A stretch of 14,519 bases of DNA, taken from NCBI GenBank assembly GCA_947258905.1, contig CAMYKF010000404.1, positions 1 through 14,519 of the forward strand, written 5' to 3'. Origin of the DNA: an uncultured Pirellulaceae bacterium. Its GTDB lineage: Bacteria; Planctomycetota; Planctomycetia; Pirellulales; Pirellulaceae. Of the stretch, positions 1 to 7,309 are shown piece after piece. The position numbers and the translations under genes were made by a program. Every line of letters begins with the position of its first letter. Position 1 is the first letter of the stretch. The notes under the pieces are model-generated. The model saw only the letters and a list, made by a program, of their open reading frames with translations. It ran no database searches and had not been told where the DNA came from.

Positions 1-1
1 A

Positions 2-124
2 CCAGCTACCAGGGTGATCTACGACGCGCACCAGCGGAAATGGCTGTGCACCATCTCGGCCACCGCTACCATCTGTTACGGATTTCCTGACGTTGGCGGT
101 GGCGGTGGTGCCGAAATCGACTGA
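2..124 (+). CDS. 3' end of an unidentified protein (partial)
   Basis: An open frame enters from the left edge and closes with TGA at 122-124, giving about 40 residues. The end is glycine-rich, with five consecutive Gly and a terminal Ala-Glu-Ile-Asp. The main support is the strong intrinsic terminator starting 28 bases after the stop on the same strand, which implies that a plus-strand transcript ends here. A second plus frame closes at 90, but it fits the terminator spacing less well. I do not recognise a family from so short a tail and assign no function. Confidence 0.42.
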   Translation, partial: PATRVIYDAHQRKWLCTISATATICYGFPDVGGGGGAEID

Positions 125-152
125 CGATTGACGCCAGCTTTTGCCACATGGA

Positions 153-187
153 CCAGCGTCGAGCGTCAGCCGACGCTGGTTTTTTTT
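153..187 (+). terminator. Rho-independent terminator
   Basis: A perfect 9-bp stem (CCAGCGTCG at 153-161, CGACGCTGG at 171-179) encloses a 9-base loop and is followed directly by eight T at 180-187. This is a classical intrinsic terminator on the plus strand, 28 bases past the stop of the upstream partial gene. It also shows that the following beta-propeller gene cannot sensibly begin at the in-frame ATG at 148, which lies just before the hairpin. Confidence 0.9.
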
Positions 188-254
188 CGCATGGAACGAG
201 CCTCTCTGAATTGGTGGAGCCGACCGCGCTGTTCCCCGGCAAGCGCGAGTCTGT

Positions 255-280
255 CGCCACCCGATGGCGGCAGGTATACT
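255..280 (+). promoter_or_regulatory. Candidate -10 box with adjoining dyad for the propeller gene
   Basis: TATACT at 275-280 matches the sigma-70 -10 consensus at five of six positions and lies about 40 bases before the chosen ATG at 322. I see no convincing -35 at 16-18 bases. Instead a short dyad (CGCCA 255-259, TGGCG 265-269) covers the spacer and could be an operator or could be chance. The position, after the upstream terminator and before the start codon, is right for a promoter. Confidence 0.3.
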
Positions 281-321
281 GCGGGTCAGTGTCATCAAAA
301 CTGGTTCAGCGGGCTTCTTTC

Positions 322-1619
322 ATGCGATTCCACAAAACTGTTGCAGTGGTCGTCTGGTACTCGTGTCTTTCTTGCGGCCTGTGGCTGGCTGCCGACGATA
401 ACTGGCCACAGTGGCGCGGACCGGCATTGGATAACGTCAGCGACGAAACAGGTTTGCCCGCCGAGTTCAACCGCGACAAGAACATGTTGTGGCGATTCGA
501 AATGCCTGGCCCGGGCGGAGCCAGTCCGGTGGTGTGGGGCGATCAGATTTTCATAACCACTACCGACGGCGAGGGTGGGCTGCATTTGATTTGTGTGGGA
601 ACCGATGGCGTTGAGCAATGGCGGCGGCAATTACAAGGCAACGACCGGGCCGTCCGTATGGACAATGCCAATTTGGCCAGCCCCTCTCCGTCCACCGATG
701 GCCAGCATGTTTGGGCCAATTCAGGCGCAGGATTCCTTGAGTGTTTTGATATGGAAGGCAATCCGGTCTGGTCCGTCGATTTGCAGCAGCGCTACGGCGA
801 ATTTGACATCCAGTTCGGTATGACCTCCACGCCGATTCTCGATAACGGGCGTTTGTATCTGCAGTTGATACACGGCAACATGCGCGATCGCGCCACGACC
901 AGTACCGGCACCGTCGCCGCGCTGGATGCCAAAACAGGCGACGAGATCTGGCAACACCAGCGCAACACGGATGGCCGCGCCGAGAACAAGCACTCGTACG
1001 CGTCACCGATTATTGTGCGTGATGGCGATCGCGAATTTCTGGTGACGCATGGTGGCGACTTTGTAATCGGCCATTCGCTGGATGACGGATCGGAACTGTG
1101 GCGGTGCGGTCGCATGAACCCGCCGCAAGACTACAACCCGTTTCTGCGATTTGTGGCCTCGCCCATGTATCGTAACGGTCGCCTGATTGTGCCGTCGGCC
1201 AAAAACGGACCGGTACTCTGCCTGAAAACCGATTTGTCGGGCGATGTCACGGACAATGACGACGCGTTTCACTGGGTGCTGGAAGAGGGAACGCCTGACG
1301 TATCCACTCCCCTGCTCTGCAACGGGTTGGTGTTTTTGACACGCGAGACCGGCATCGTGCTGTGCATCGACGCGGCAACGGGCCAGCAGGTTTTTACCGA
1401 TCGGCTGCTGGCCGGCAAGCATCGCAGCAGTCCGGTGCATGCCGACGACAAGGTCTTGTCGCTGGCCGCGATGGCACCATTCTGGTGCTGGCTGCCAGTC
1501 GCGAACTCAACATACTTGCCGAAAACAAACTCTGCGAAAACACCACCGCATCACCGGCGATTGCTGACGGGCGAATTTATATTCGCACATCCGATGCGCT
1601 GTACTGTTTCGGTTTATAA
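322..1619 (+). pseudogene. Secreted PQQ-like eight-repeat beta-propeller protein, frameshifted
   Basis: From ATG 322 the product opens with a signal peptide (Arg, His and Lys in the first five residues, hydrophobic core, likely cleavage near Leu-Ala-Ala before Asp-Asp) and then NWPQWRGP, a common opening in planctomycete PQQ-type propellers. Eight repeats, each marked by a Ser-Pro or Thr-Pro pair (ASPVV, ASPSP, STPIL, ASPII, ASPMY, STPLL, SSPVH, ASPAI), suggest an eight-bladed propeller acting outside the cytoplasm; whether it binds PQQ cannot be told. The frame that starts at 322 fails near 1456. The clear continuation (beginning VAGRDGTILVL and ending in Tyr-Cys-Phe-Gly-Leu) is in another frame and stops with TAA at 1617-1619. 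One missing base, plausibly a T in a T-run at 1456-1457, restores a protein of about 432 residues. It is either a recent pseudogene or a sequencing error. Without the fix, translation runs on to 1704 with a nonsense tail. Confidence 0.85.
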
Positions 1620-1665
1620 ACGCGGCAGAAGCCAAAGTCATGAGAGGATACTGCGCATGATTGTT

Positions 1666-1725
1666 ACCTCTCCCATGATTGGGAGAGGTCAGTACCCGCT
1701 TTAAGCGGGGCCTGGGTGAGGGCTG
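1666..1725 (+). repeat. REP-like hairpin element, copy 1
   Basis: A perfect 9-bp stem (ACCTCTCCC 1666-1674, GGGAGAGGT 1681-1689, loop ATGATT) is followed by a second hairpin (CCCGCTT 1695-1701, AAGCGGG 1703-1709) and then a GGGTGAGGG tail. Dispersed intergenic palindromes of the form CTCTCCC-loop-GGGAGAG-spacer-GGGTGAGGG are seen in many bacterial genomes. The copy lies 46 bases past the propeller stop and may also help end or stabilise that transcript. Confidence 0.6.
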
Positions 1726-1775
1726 ATGGGCTGGATAACGACTTAAGGGCCAAATGAAACTAAAACGACGCAACG

Positions 1776-1823
1776 CTCCCCCTCATCCGGCCTGCGGCCA
1801 CCTTCTCCCCCAAGGGGAGAAGG
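1776..1823 (-). repeat. REP-like hairpin element, copy 2 (inverted)
   Basis: A perfect 10-bp stem (CCTTCTCCCC 1801-1810, GGGGAGAAGG 1814-1823, loop CAA) is preceded by CCCCCTCATCC and a small hairpin (GGCC-TGC-GGCC, 1789-1799). Read on the minus strand it has the same layout as copy 1: CTTCTCCCC hairpin, spacer hairpin, then GGATGAGGGGG. The two copies form an inverted pair, as in BIME-type arrangements. Confidence 0.6.
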
Positions 1824-1938
1824 CCTGCGGAAAAGTGCAATATCCTCGTGAGACTTTGAAAATTCCGATCAAATCTCTAACGAGATTGGCTACGGGGAAC
1901 GGCCAGGTTTGCGTGAAATCCGTCGCCGATCGGCGGCG

Positions 1939-3009
1939 TCAGGCGATGGTAATCCCGGAATCAAGGTACACGTCCTGAATGGCGTGCAGCAATGCGGCGC
2001 CTTCGTCGATGGGACGCTGGAAGGCCTTGCGACCGCTGATCAGACCCATGCCGCCGGCACGTTTATTGATCACAGCGGTTTTCACAGCCTGGGCCATGTC
2101 ACCGGCACCGCTGGACGCGCCACCGGAGTTAATCAGACCGCAGCGTCCCATGTAGCAGTTGGCTATCTGGTAACGGCACAGGTCAATCGGGTGGTCGGTG
2201 GTCAGTTCGTCGTAGACCAGCGGCGATGTCTTGGCGAACTTGATCGCGTTGAATCCGCCGTTGTTTTCGGGCAGTTTCTGTTTCACGATATCAGCCTGAA
2301 TCGTCACACCCAGGTGATTGGCCTGGCCGGTCAGGTCGGCGGCCACGTGATAGTCCTTGTCGGTCTTGAAGCCGCTGTTGCGCAGATAGCACCACAAGAT
2401 GGTGGCCATTCCCAGCTCATGGGCCTTTTCAAATGCCTGGGCAACGTCCACGATCTGGCGGCTCGATTCAGCAGAACCGAAATAGATCGTTGCGCCCACG
2501 GCTGCCGCGCCCATATCAAAAGCCCGCTGGACACTGCCAAACATGACCTGATCGAATTTGTTGGGATAAGTCAGCAGTTCATTATGATTGATCTTCACAA
2601 TGAAGGGGATCTTGTGCGCGTATTTGCGTGCAACGATGCCCAGCACGCCAAAGGTGGACGCCACCGCATTGCAGCCGCCCTCGATCGCCAGCTTGACAAT
2701 GTTCTCGGGGTCGAAGTAGGCGGGATTGGGGGCGAACGAAGCGCCACCGGTATGCTCGATGCCCTGATCCACCGGCAGAATCGAAACGTAACCGGTGTTG
2801 GCCAGTCGGCCGCTGCCAAAGATGCGCTGCAGGTTCACCAGCACACGCGGGTTGCGGTCGGAGTCGGCATAAATCCGGTTGATTACGTCCGGGCACGGAA
2901 GGTGCAACGTTTTTTGTGGAATCGCCGAGCACTGGTAATTCAACAGCGAATCGGCGTCGTCGCCCAGCAATTCAGAAATCCGGTCGCCTTTGACAAGCGT
3001 ATCAGACAT
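1939..3009 (-). CDS. fbaB: Class I fructose-bisphosphate aldolase, FbaB/DhnA type
   Basis: At 356 residues it resembles E. coli FbaB along its whole length by recalled sequence. It reversibly splits fructose-1,6-bisphosphate into dihydroxyacetone phosphate and glyceraldehyde-3-phosphate through a Schiff base, without metal. Visible hallmarks are SILPVDQGIEH (76-86), the IVKINHN strand (137-143), VGATIYFGS (171-179), ADLTGQANH (224-232), IVKQK (241-245) with Lys243 the likely Schiff-base lysine, NCYMGR (284-289), INKRAGGMGLISGRKAF (314-330) and a DVYLDSGITIA-type end. The start is supported by AGGGGA six bases upstream. It is the last gene of the minus-strand block, 121 bases after the phosphofructokinase. 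TAGAAT inside that gap could be a -10 box, but no -35 goes with it. Being reversible, it suits either glycolysis or gluconeogenesis. Confidence 0.96.
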   Translation of the reverse strand: MSDTLVKGDRISELLGDDADSLLNYQCSAIPQKTLHLPCPDVINRIYADSDRNPRVLVNLQRIFGSGRLANTGYVSILPVDQGIEHTGGASFAPNPAYFDPENIVKLAIEGGCNAVASTFGVLGIVARKYAHKIPFIVKINHNELLTYPNKFDQVMFGSVQRAFDMGAAAVGATIYFGSAESSRQIVDVAQAFEKAHELGMATILWCYLRNSGFKTDKDYHVAADLTGQANHLGVTIQADIVKQKLPENNGGFNAIKFAKTSPLVYDELTTDHPIDLCRYQIANCYMGRCGLINSGGASSGAGDMAQAVKTAVINKRAGGMGLISGRKAFQRPIDEGAALLHAIQDVYLDSGITIA

Positions 3010-3130
3010 GAAACATCCCCTTATGGTTTAACATGGATTGAGTTATCGAGTTGATTTTGAGAAGCCGGTTTCACCCTTCGCATTCTATCGTTTTTGCCGG
3101 ATCACGAGTATTGCCCGTCTCTCGGCTGGC

Positions 3131-4330
3131 CTAGCCTTCACTGGTAATGACAAACAGTGGTTGTCGTTCGAAGGTATCGTACTTGGGTCGCAGTCTTGCG
3201 GGGTCGTAATACTTCTGCACGTCGACGACTTTCTTGCGGCCCACGATCGAATCGATGGGCACATTGTCGTAGACGCCGTTGCGCAAGCAGACCAGACGTC
3301 CGGAATCCCCTTGCAGAATCAGGTCCAGTGCCAGGTTGCCGAACGCCATCGGCACGATGGAGTCAATGGCGTCGGGTTCCCCGCAGCGGACCAGATAACT
3401 GAGCCGCTGGTTGACGACATTGATACGCCGGCCGTTGTTGAATTTGGGCGACAGCTCCTTGAGTTGTGCGGAGACCTGGTCGCCGATCCCGCCCAGTTTG
3501 CGATGACCGAACTGATCGGTCTCATGGCCTTCGAAGGACATTTCGTCCTGGCCCCTGAGCGTAGCCCCTTCGGCTATCAGCACGACCGAGTAATTGCTGG
3601 GGTTGTTTTGTCGGTCCGAAACCAGCAGTTCCGCGAGGTGTTCAATTTCAATGGGACACTCGGGAATCACGCAGCGGTCCACAGCACCGGCCATGGCCGG
3701 CAACAGCGCGGTATATCCGGCATACCGGCCAAACACCTCAATCACGAGAAAGCGTTCGTGCGACCCGGCGGAGGTCCGTAACTTGTGGGTCAGCTCAATG
3801 GTGCGTGTGACGCAGGTGCTGAACCCGATACAGTAATCCGTGCAGGGCACATCGTTGTCCATCGTTTTGGGGATGGCAATGACCTTGATGCCCTGCTGGT
3901 GCAAGTGCTGGCCATAGCTCAACGTGTCGTCGCCGCCGATGGGAATCAGAGTGTCGATGCCGAGGAATTCCAGATTCTTCAAGACTTCCGGAGTCACATC
4001 GTTGATTTCGTCGGTGTACTGGTCGCGTAAGTGCAGTGGCACACTCGGCTGGGGCAGATGACTGGGTCGCGTGCGACTGCTGTGCAGAAACGTGCCGCCG
4101 GTGCGACCCGCCTTGTTGACCTGATCCTCGGTCAGTTGCTGGATACAGTGGCTGTTGTCCGCGTCGGGATCGCGCACCAGATCGACCAGGCCTGCCCAGC
4201 CGCGGCGTATGCCGATCACGTTGTAGCCTTCCCGCAATGCGCGAAACGTGACAGCGCGAATTGCGGGATTCAGTCCGGGGACGTCACCGCCCCCAGTCAA
4301 AATGCCTATCGTTCCCTTGCGGTTGTTCAT
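3131..4330 (-). CDS. pfp: 6-phosphofructokinase, predicted pyrophosphate-dependent
   Basis: A PfkA-superfamily protein of 399 residues from ATG at 4330. The N-terminal loop LTGGGDVPGLN (11-21), RTGGT (76-80), IGGDDT (131-136), PKTMDND (154-160), GFSTC (169-173) and EVFGRYAG (198-205) are all present. Family knowledge: ATP-dependent enzymes have Gly at the GGDG and P-G-T-I-D-N-D positions, whereas PPi-dependent enzymes have Asp and Lys. Here they are Asp135 and Lys155, so a reversible PPi-linked F6P/FBP reaction is predicted. Asp158 is the likely catalytic base. A TTG start 36 bases upstream (4366) is possible, but its 12 extra residues look non-homologous and ATG 4330 has GGAA at suitable spacing. 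It lies 48 bases after the glycosyltransferase, which suggests co-transcription. Confidence 0.93.
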   Translation of the reverse strand: MNNRKGTIGILTGGGDVPGLNPAIRAVTFRALREGYNVIGIRRGWAGLVDLVRDPDADNSHCIQQLTEDQVNKAGRTGGTFLHSSRTRPSHLPQPSVPLHLRDQYTDEINDVTPEVLKNLEFLGIDTLIPIGGDDTLSYGQHLHQQGIKVIAIPKTMDNDVPCTDYCIGFSTCVTRTIELTHKLRTSAGSHERFLVIEVFGRYAGYTALLPAMAGAVDRCVIPECPIEIEHLAELLVSDRQNNPSNYSVVLIAEGATLRGQDEMSFEGHETDQFGHRKLGGIGDQVSAQLKELSPKFNNGRRINVVNQRLSYLVRCGEPDAIDSIVPMAFGNLALDLILQGDSGRLVCLRNGVYDNVPIDSIVGRKKVVDVQKYYDPARLRPKYDTFERQPLFVITSEG

Positions 4331-4378
4331 TCCAGTTCCATAGCGTGTGTCAGAATGTGCTTCCAAAACGGCCCGGCA

Positions 4379-6142
4379 TTATAATGGTTTGCCGGGCTGA
4401 ATTTCGAACCCCCGTCGATTCAGGTAGGTCAGGAAATCACGGGTCCGTTGATACCAGTCCAGTTCGGTGAGCGTGGTTTCGATTTCCCTGCCGCGACGTT
4501 CTCGTTCTGCAGGATCCTTGATCAGCCGAATGAGTGCGGCGACCAGTCCGTCGACGTCGCCGGGCCGAAACAGCAATGCCTGTTCCGAAGCGTGGTGTAT
4601 GCAGAAGGGAATCGTATCGGCGCTGACCAGAGCGGTGCCTGCCGAGGCCGCCTGCGACGCACTCATGCCGAATCCTTCCATCTCGGATGCCGTGGCGTAA
4701 ATGTCGGCGATGGAGAACATGGGTCCAATGTGTTCGTCGGGAATGGCGCCCAGCAGAAAAGCCCGGCCCTGTAACTGGTCCGTGTAGGCCAGCTGGTCAC
4801 GCAAACTGGAAAACACATCGTTGTCCGGACCACCGCCAATCAGCAGGTAACTGTCCGGGTGATCGGCGGCCAGTTTGGCAAACCCGCCCAGCAAAAGATC
4901 CTTGCGTTTGGTGCGGTCCATGCGGCTGGTTTCAAAAATCAGCGTGCCGTTATTCAGCGCATCCTCGGACAGGCCGGTGGTTTCCGCCAGCCAGCGCAGC
5001 GTCGCTCGCGCTTCGGCTTCGTCCTGGGAATAGGCCCGAAACAGTTCCCGATCCACGCAGGGCGGGAAATAATATGTTTCCTCAACGGGCACGTGATAAT
5101 GGGTCCACAGGAATTCGGCGATCTTGGCTGATGTGGCCGCAAAAGCATGCGTGCGCTGGCAAATCATGCGTTCGTGATTGCGTCGTTCGCAAAATTTCAA
5201 TGGCCGACGGGCATCCAGTGTGCGATTGCGGTAATTAAAGTCCTTGACTTCGCCCAGCGAATGTGGCGTCCACACATGCCGGTCGATACGGGCCAGTGTG
5301 CGTTTGAGCTGCTCGTCGCTTTCGGGCTGCGAAGCCAGAATTTCCCGACCCAGTGCCGCGGCGGCCACCAGTTGTTCGTAACGCGGGTCCAAGTGCACGT
5401 CCTTGCGTTGCAGCTGTTCCATCACGCGGTCGACCAGACGGTTTTCGGCGGCCGCATCCTGTGCACGAGCCGAGGCCCATAGTGTGGCAGCCGCACGGAC
5501 TTGCTGATCAATCGGGTGGTCAGCCAGCCCCACATGGTAGATCAACAGCCGCCCGAGATAGAAGTCCGGCGCCTCACCCGGGGCCCGCCAACGCAGGCCC
5601 TGATGCAACTCGGCAAACACGGATTCGGACACAATACCACGCAGCATGCGTTGCAGTGATTCCTCGACGATAAGATTTCGCCAGCGCTCGCTCAGTCCGA
5701 CAGCCAGCACGGCCGCGTCCCAGTAATGCGTATTGATAAACTCATACAGTTCCCACGGCTGACAGCCCCGCGCGTCGGCTTCCTGCCGGCAATAGGATTC
5801 CAGCCAGTTGAGCTGCTCGTCCAGCGCGATGGCGATGTCTTCCTTGCGAATGAATGCATCACCGCCGCCCGGCACAAACACGTAACGAACCCGTTCCGAA
5901 AGATACTCCGAACCGCGACGCAACCGGTCGCTGTCAAAAAACGGAAAGCCGCCACGGGCAAATACCGTCACCTTGTAGCCCAGCAATTCCAGCTGGTGGG
6001 CCAGCGTGTTGACATAGAAGTTTTGACCGCCGGTGTCCGGCGCACCGCCCACAGGAATCGCGGCGCCGCCATACCCGTGATTGGTGACCAGCGCAATTTC
6101 GGGACAATCAATTTCCCGGAATGCTGCGTCCTGTTGATTCAT
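4379..6142 (-). CDS. GT4 glycosyltransferase, sucrose-phosphate-synthase-like, with a large insertion
   Basis: This 587-residue retaining GT-B glycosyltransferase resembles sucrose-phosphate and sucrose synthases. Seen: APDTGGQ glycine loop with following helix (34-52); a HYWDAAVLAVGLSERW strand-helix (139-154); TPHSLGEVK (292-300); the donor-domain R-x-D-x-x-K signature, Arg407 to Lys412; IGGGPDND (435-442); SEMEGFGMSASQAASAG (486-502). The likely reaction is UDP- or ADP-glucose plus fructose-6-phosphate to sucrose-6-phosphate; mannosylfructose-phosphate or a similar product is possible. Two oddities: residues about 155-288 are a mostly helical insertion where canonical enzymes have a short connection, and the second Glu of EX7E is Gln497 (Glu489 is kept). 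The phosphatase gene 46 bases upstream in the same direction supports a phosphorylated disaccharide product. The Shine-Dalgarno site is weak. Confidence 0.87.
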   Translation of the reverse strand: MNQQDAAFREIDCPEIALVTNHGYGGAAIPVGGAPDTGGQNFYVNTLAHQLELLGYKVTVFARGGFPFFDSDRLRRGSEYLSERVRYVFVPGGGDAFIRKEDIAIALDEQLNWLESYCRQEADARGCQPWELYEFINTHYWDAAVLAVGLSERWRNLIVEESLQRMLRGIVSESVFAELHQGLRWRAPGEAPDFYLGRLLIYHVGLADHPIDQQVRAAATLWASARAQDAAAENRLVDRVMEQLQRKDVHLDPRYEQLVAAAALGREILASQPESDEQLKRTLARIDRHVWTPHSLGEVKDFNYRNRTLDARRPLKFCERRNHERMICQRTHAFAATSAKIAEFLWTHYHVPVEETYYFPPCVDRELFRAYSQDEAEARATLRWLAETTGLSEDALNNGTLIFETSRMDRTKRKDLLLGGFAKLAADHPDSYLLIGGGPDNDVFSSLRDQLAYTDQLQGRAFLLGAIPDEHIGPMFSIADIYATASEMEGFGMSASQAASAGTALVSADTIPFCIHHASEQALLFRPGDVDGLVAALIRLIKDPAERERRGREIETTLTELDWYQRTRDFLTYLNRRGFEIQPGKPL

Positions 6143-6188
6143 ACGTCGACACCCGTGGTCACATGGGTTGCTAAATTCCGGGGCAAGA

Positions 6189-7010
6189 CTAACTCCACGG
6201 CGAGAGGTTTATGCGGGCGAATGAACAAGGCTCGCCGGGATGGGACGAAGACGATGTGTCGGGGACCGTAACCGGCATCCTCGGCCGACGATGCAACCAG
6301 TGATCGAGTCCATCAAGAACGCCGGCGGCGTAATCGCGAGGTGACTTGTAAATGGCAGGGCCTTCCAGCGCCCGCAACTCCGGATGCGCATTGCCCACAA
6401 TGATTCCCGAAAAATCGTACTGGAACATGGCCAGATCGTTGGCCGAATCGCCGCAGACAATTACGTCATCGGGTTCATAGCCCAGATGGTTGGCCAGGAA
6501 TTCGGCTGCGGTTCCCTTGTTGCAACCGGCCGGCAGAATATCAAGGTCGCGATCGGAGCTGTAAATCAGTTCGGCATGGATGGATTGATCCTGCAGGAAT
6601 TCGCTGATCGAATCCAGCTCCCCTGAGCCGGCTTCAGGCAAAAAATAGCTAACTTTGAAATCGGACTGGAACTCGTCAGCCTGTGGCTCAAGCCGGTCGA
6701 ATTCCGAAAGCAGTTGCCGCACGCAATCGCCATCCCAGTTTCCAAACATGTCGGCATCCCAGGCCGCAATCGAGTGGCGCTCCGGGTAACTCTGAATCTC
6801 GGTGCCCACGCCGCCGACGATGTAATCCGGCTCAGGCAAATCGGTTTCCCGAAGCGATTCCATGATCGATTCGATAAAGCGTCCGGAGGTCAGTACCAGT
6901 TGAAGACAGGCACGGTGCTCCTCAAACCATTCGGCAAACTGCGACAGATTTTCTTTATCGCCGAGCAGCGTGAAATCGACATCGCTGACCAGAAGCTTGC
7001 ACTTTTTCAT
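6189..7010 (-). CDS. spp: Sucrose-6-phosphate phosphatase-like HAD-IIB hydrolase
   Basis: At 273 residues it has all HAD motifs: DVDFT (10-14, nucleophile Asp10 and acid/base Asp12), LTSGR (40-44), CNKGTAAEF (163-171, Lys165) and CGDSANDLAMF (186-196, Asp188 and Asp192). The cap and flanks (GGVGTEI 66-72, DFKVSYFL 117-124, DLDILPAG 155-162, VGNAHPEL 205-212) closely recall cyanobacterial sucrose-phosphatase, which cleaves phosphate from sucrose-6-phosphate and pulls synthesis forward. Residues from about 243 form a Pro/Ser-rich tail beyond the usual end of the domain. The start is supported by GAGGA nine bases upstream. The next gene downstream is the SPS-like glycosyltransferase, so the pair probably makes sucrose or a related disaccharide. 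A mannosylfructose-phosphate phosphatase is the main alternative. Confidence 0.87.
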   Translation of the reverse strand: MKKCKLLVSDVDFTLLGDKENLSQFAEWFEEHRACLQLVLTSGRFIESIMESLRETDLPEPDYIVGGVGTEIQSYPERHSIAAWDADMFGNWDGDCVRQLLSEFDRLEPQADEFQSDFKVSYFLPEAGSGELDSISEFLQDQSIHAELIYSSDRDLDILPAGCNKGTAAEFLANHLGYEPDDVIVCGDSANDLAMFQYDFSGIIVGNAHPELRALEGPAIYKSPRDYAAGVLDGLDHWLHRRPRMPVTVPDTSSSSHPGEPCSFARINLSPWS

Positions 7011-7309
7011 GCCTCACCATCCTCGTTGGTTGATTGCATTTTCGTCACTTGGACGTTTTCGCTCACTTCACAGGCCGCAAATCGAATGCCTGGGGCAGGG
7101 TTCGCCGGCTGCCTGCCGCAAATCTGTCCGCCAGCCTGGTTTTGCGGCTACGAGGGCGACTATTAAGTTTTCTTCATAAAATCCGTGCACCGCCGCTCGT
7201 CAGCACAGTGCACACCGGCACCCGTGCGAAACGGCGCGCCTGATGCTGGCATCACCTCGACCGGCGGCCGAGGTTGCCCTGCCCAAACATACCGGCTGCG
7301 CGGTGTTAG
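7011..7309. other. Intergenic region between GAPDH and the phosphatase gene
   Basis: This 299-base gap lies inside the minus-strand block. It contains an 8-bp stem with an 18-base loop (GCCGCAAA 7115-7122, TTTGCGGC 7141-7148) and the phosphatase ribosome site. I found no -35/-10 pair I would defend and no T-tailed terminator after GAPDH, so I cannot say whether transcription reads through. No credible small gene is visible. Confidence 0.4.

Larger units (their letters stand above)
1620..1938. other. Convergent intergenic region with REP-like hairpins
   Basis: These 319 bases separate the convergent propeller and aldolase genes. They hold two GC-rich hairpin elements in opposite orientation (listed separately), a small hairpin AATCTC-taac-GAGATT at 1872-1887, and a 12-base palindrome CGCCGATCGGCG at 1924-1935 just downstream of the aldolase stop. 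No hairpin here has a good T-tract, so none is a textbook terminator, although the set could act as a bidirectional transcription end. I see no credible gene here. Confidence 0.6.

Noticed and set aside
148..321. Upstream in-frame start for the beta-propeller gene at 148
   Set aside because: The extension would run through a strong intrinsic terminator and would bury the signal peptide that begins at the ATG at 322.
1754..1978. Small plus-strand frame in the convergent gap
   Set aside because: It is made of the hairpin repeat and antisense aldolase sequence, with no ribosome site or recognisable protein.
1909..3054. Long plus-strand open frame of 381 codons across the aldolase gene
   Set aside because: It is the antisense of a full-length, clearly homologous aldolase; the translation has no recognisable motif, and its length reflects GC-rich codon bias.
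3038..3781. 247-codon plus-strand frame opposite the phosphofructokinase
   Set aside because: It is antisense to conserved PFK motifs and its own composition is not protein-like; there is no ribosome site.
4331..4366. TTG start for phosphofructokinase
   Set aside because: It adds 12 residues ahead of a normal family N-terminus, whereas ATG 4330 has a usable ribosome site. It cannot be fully excluded.
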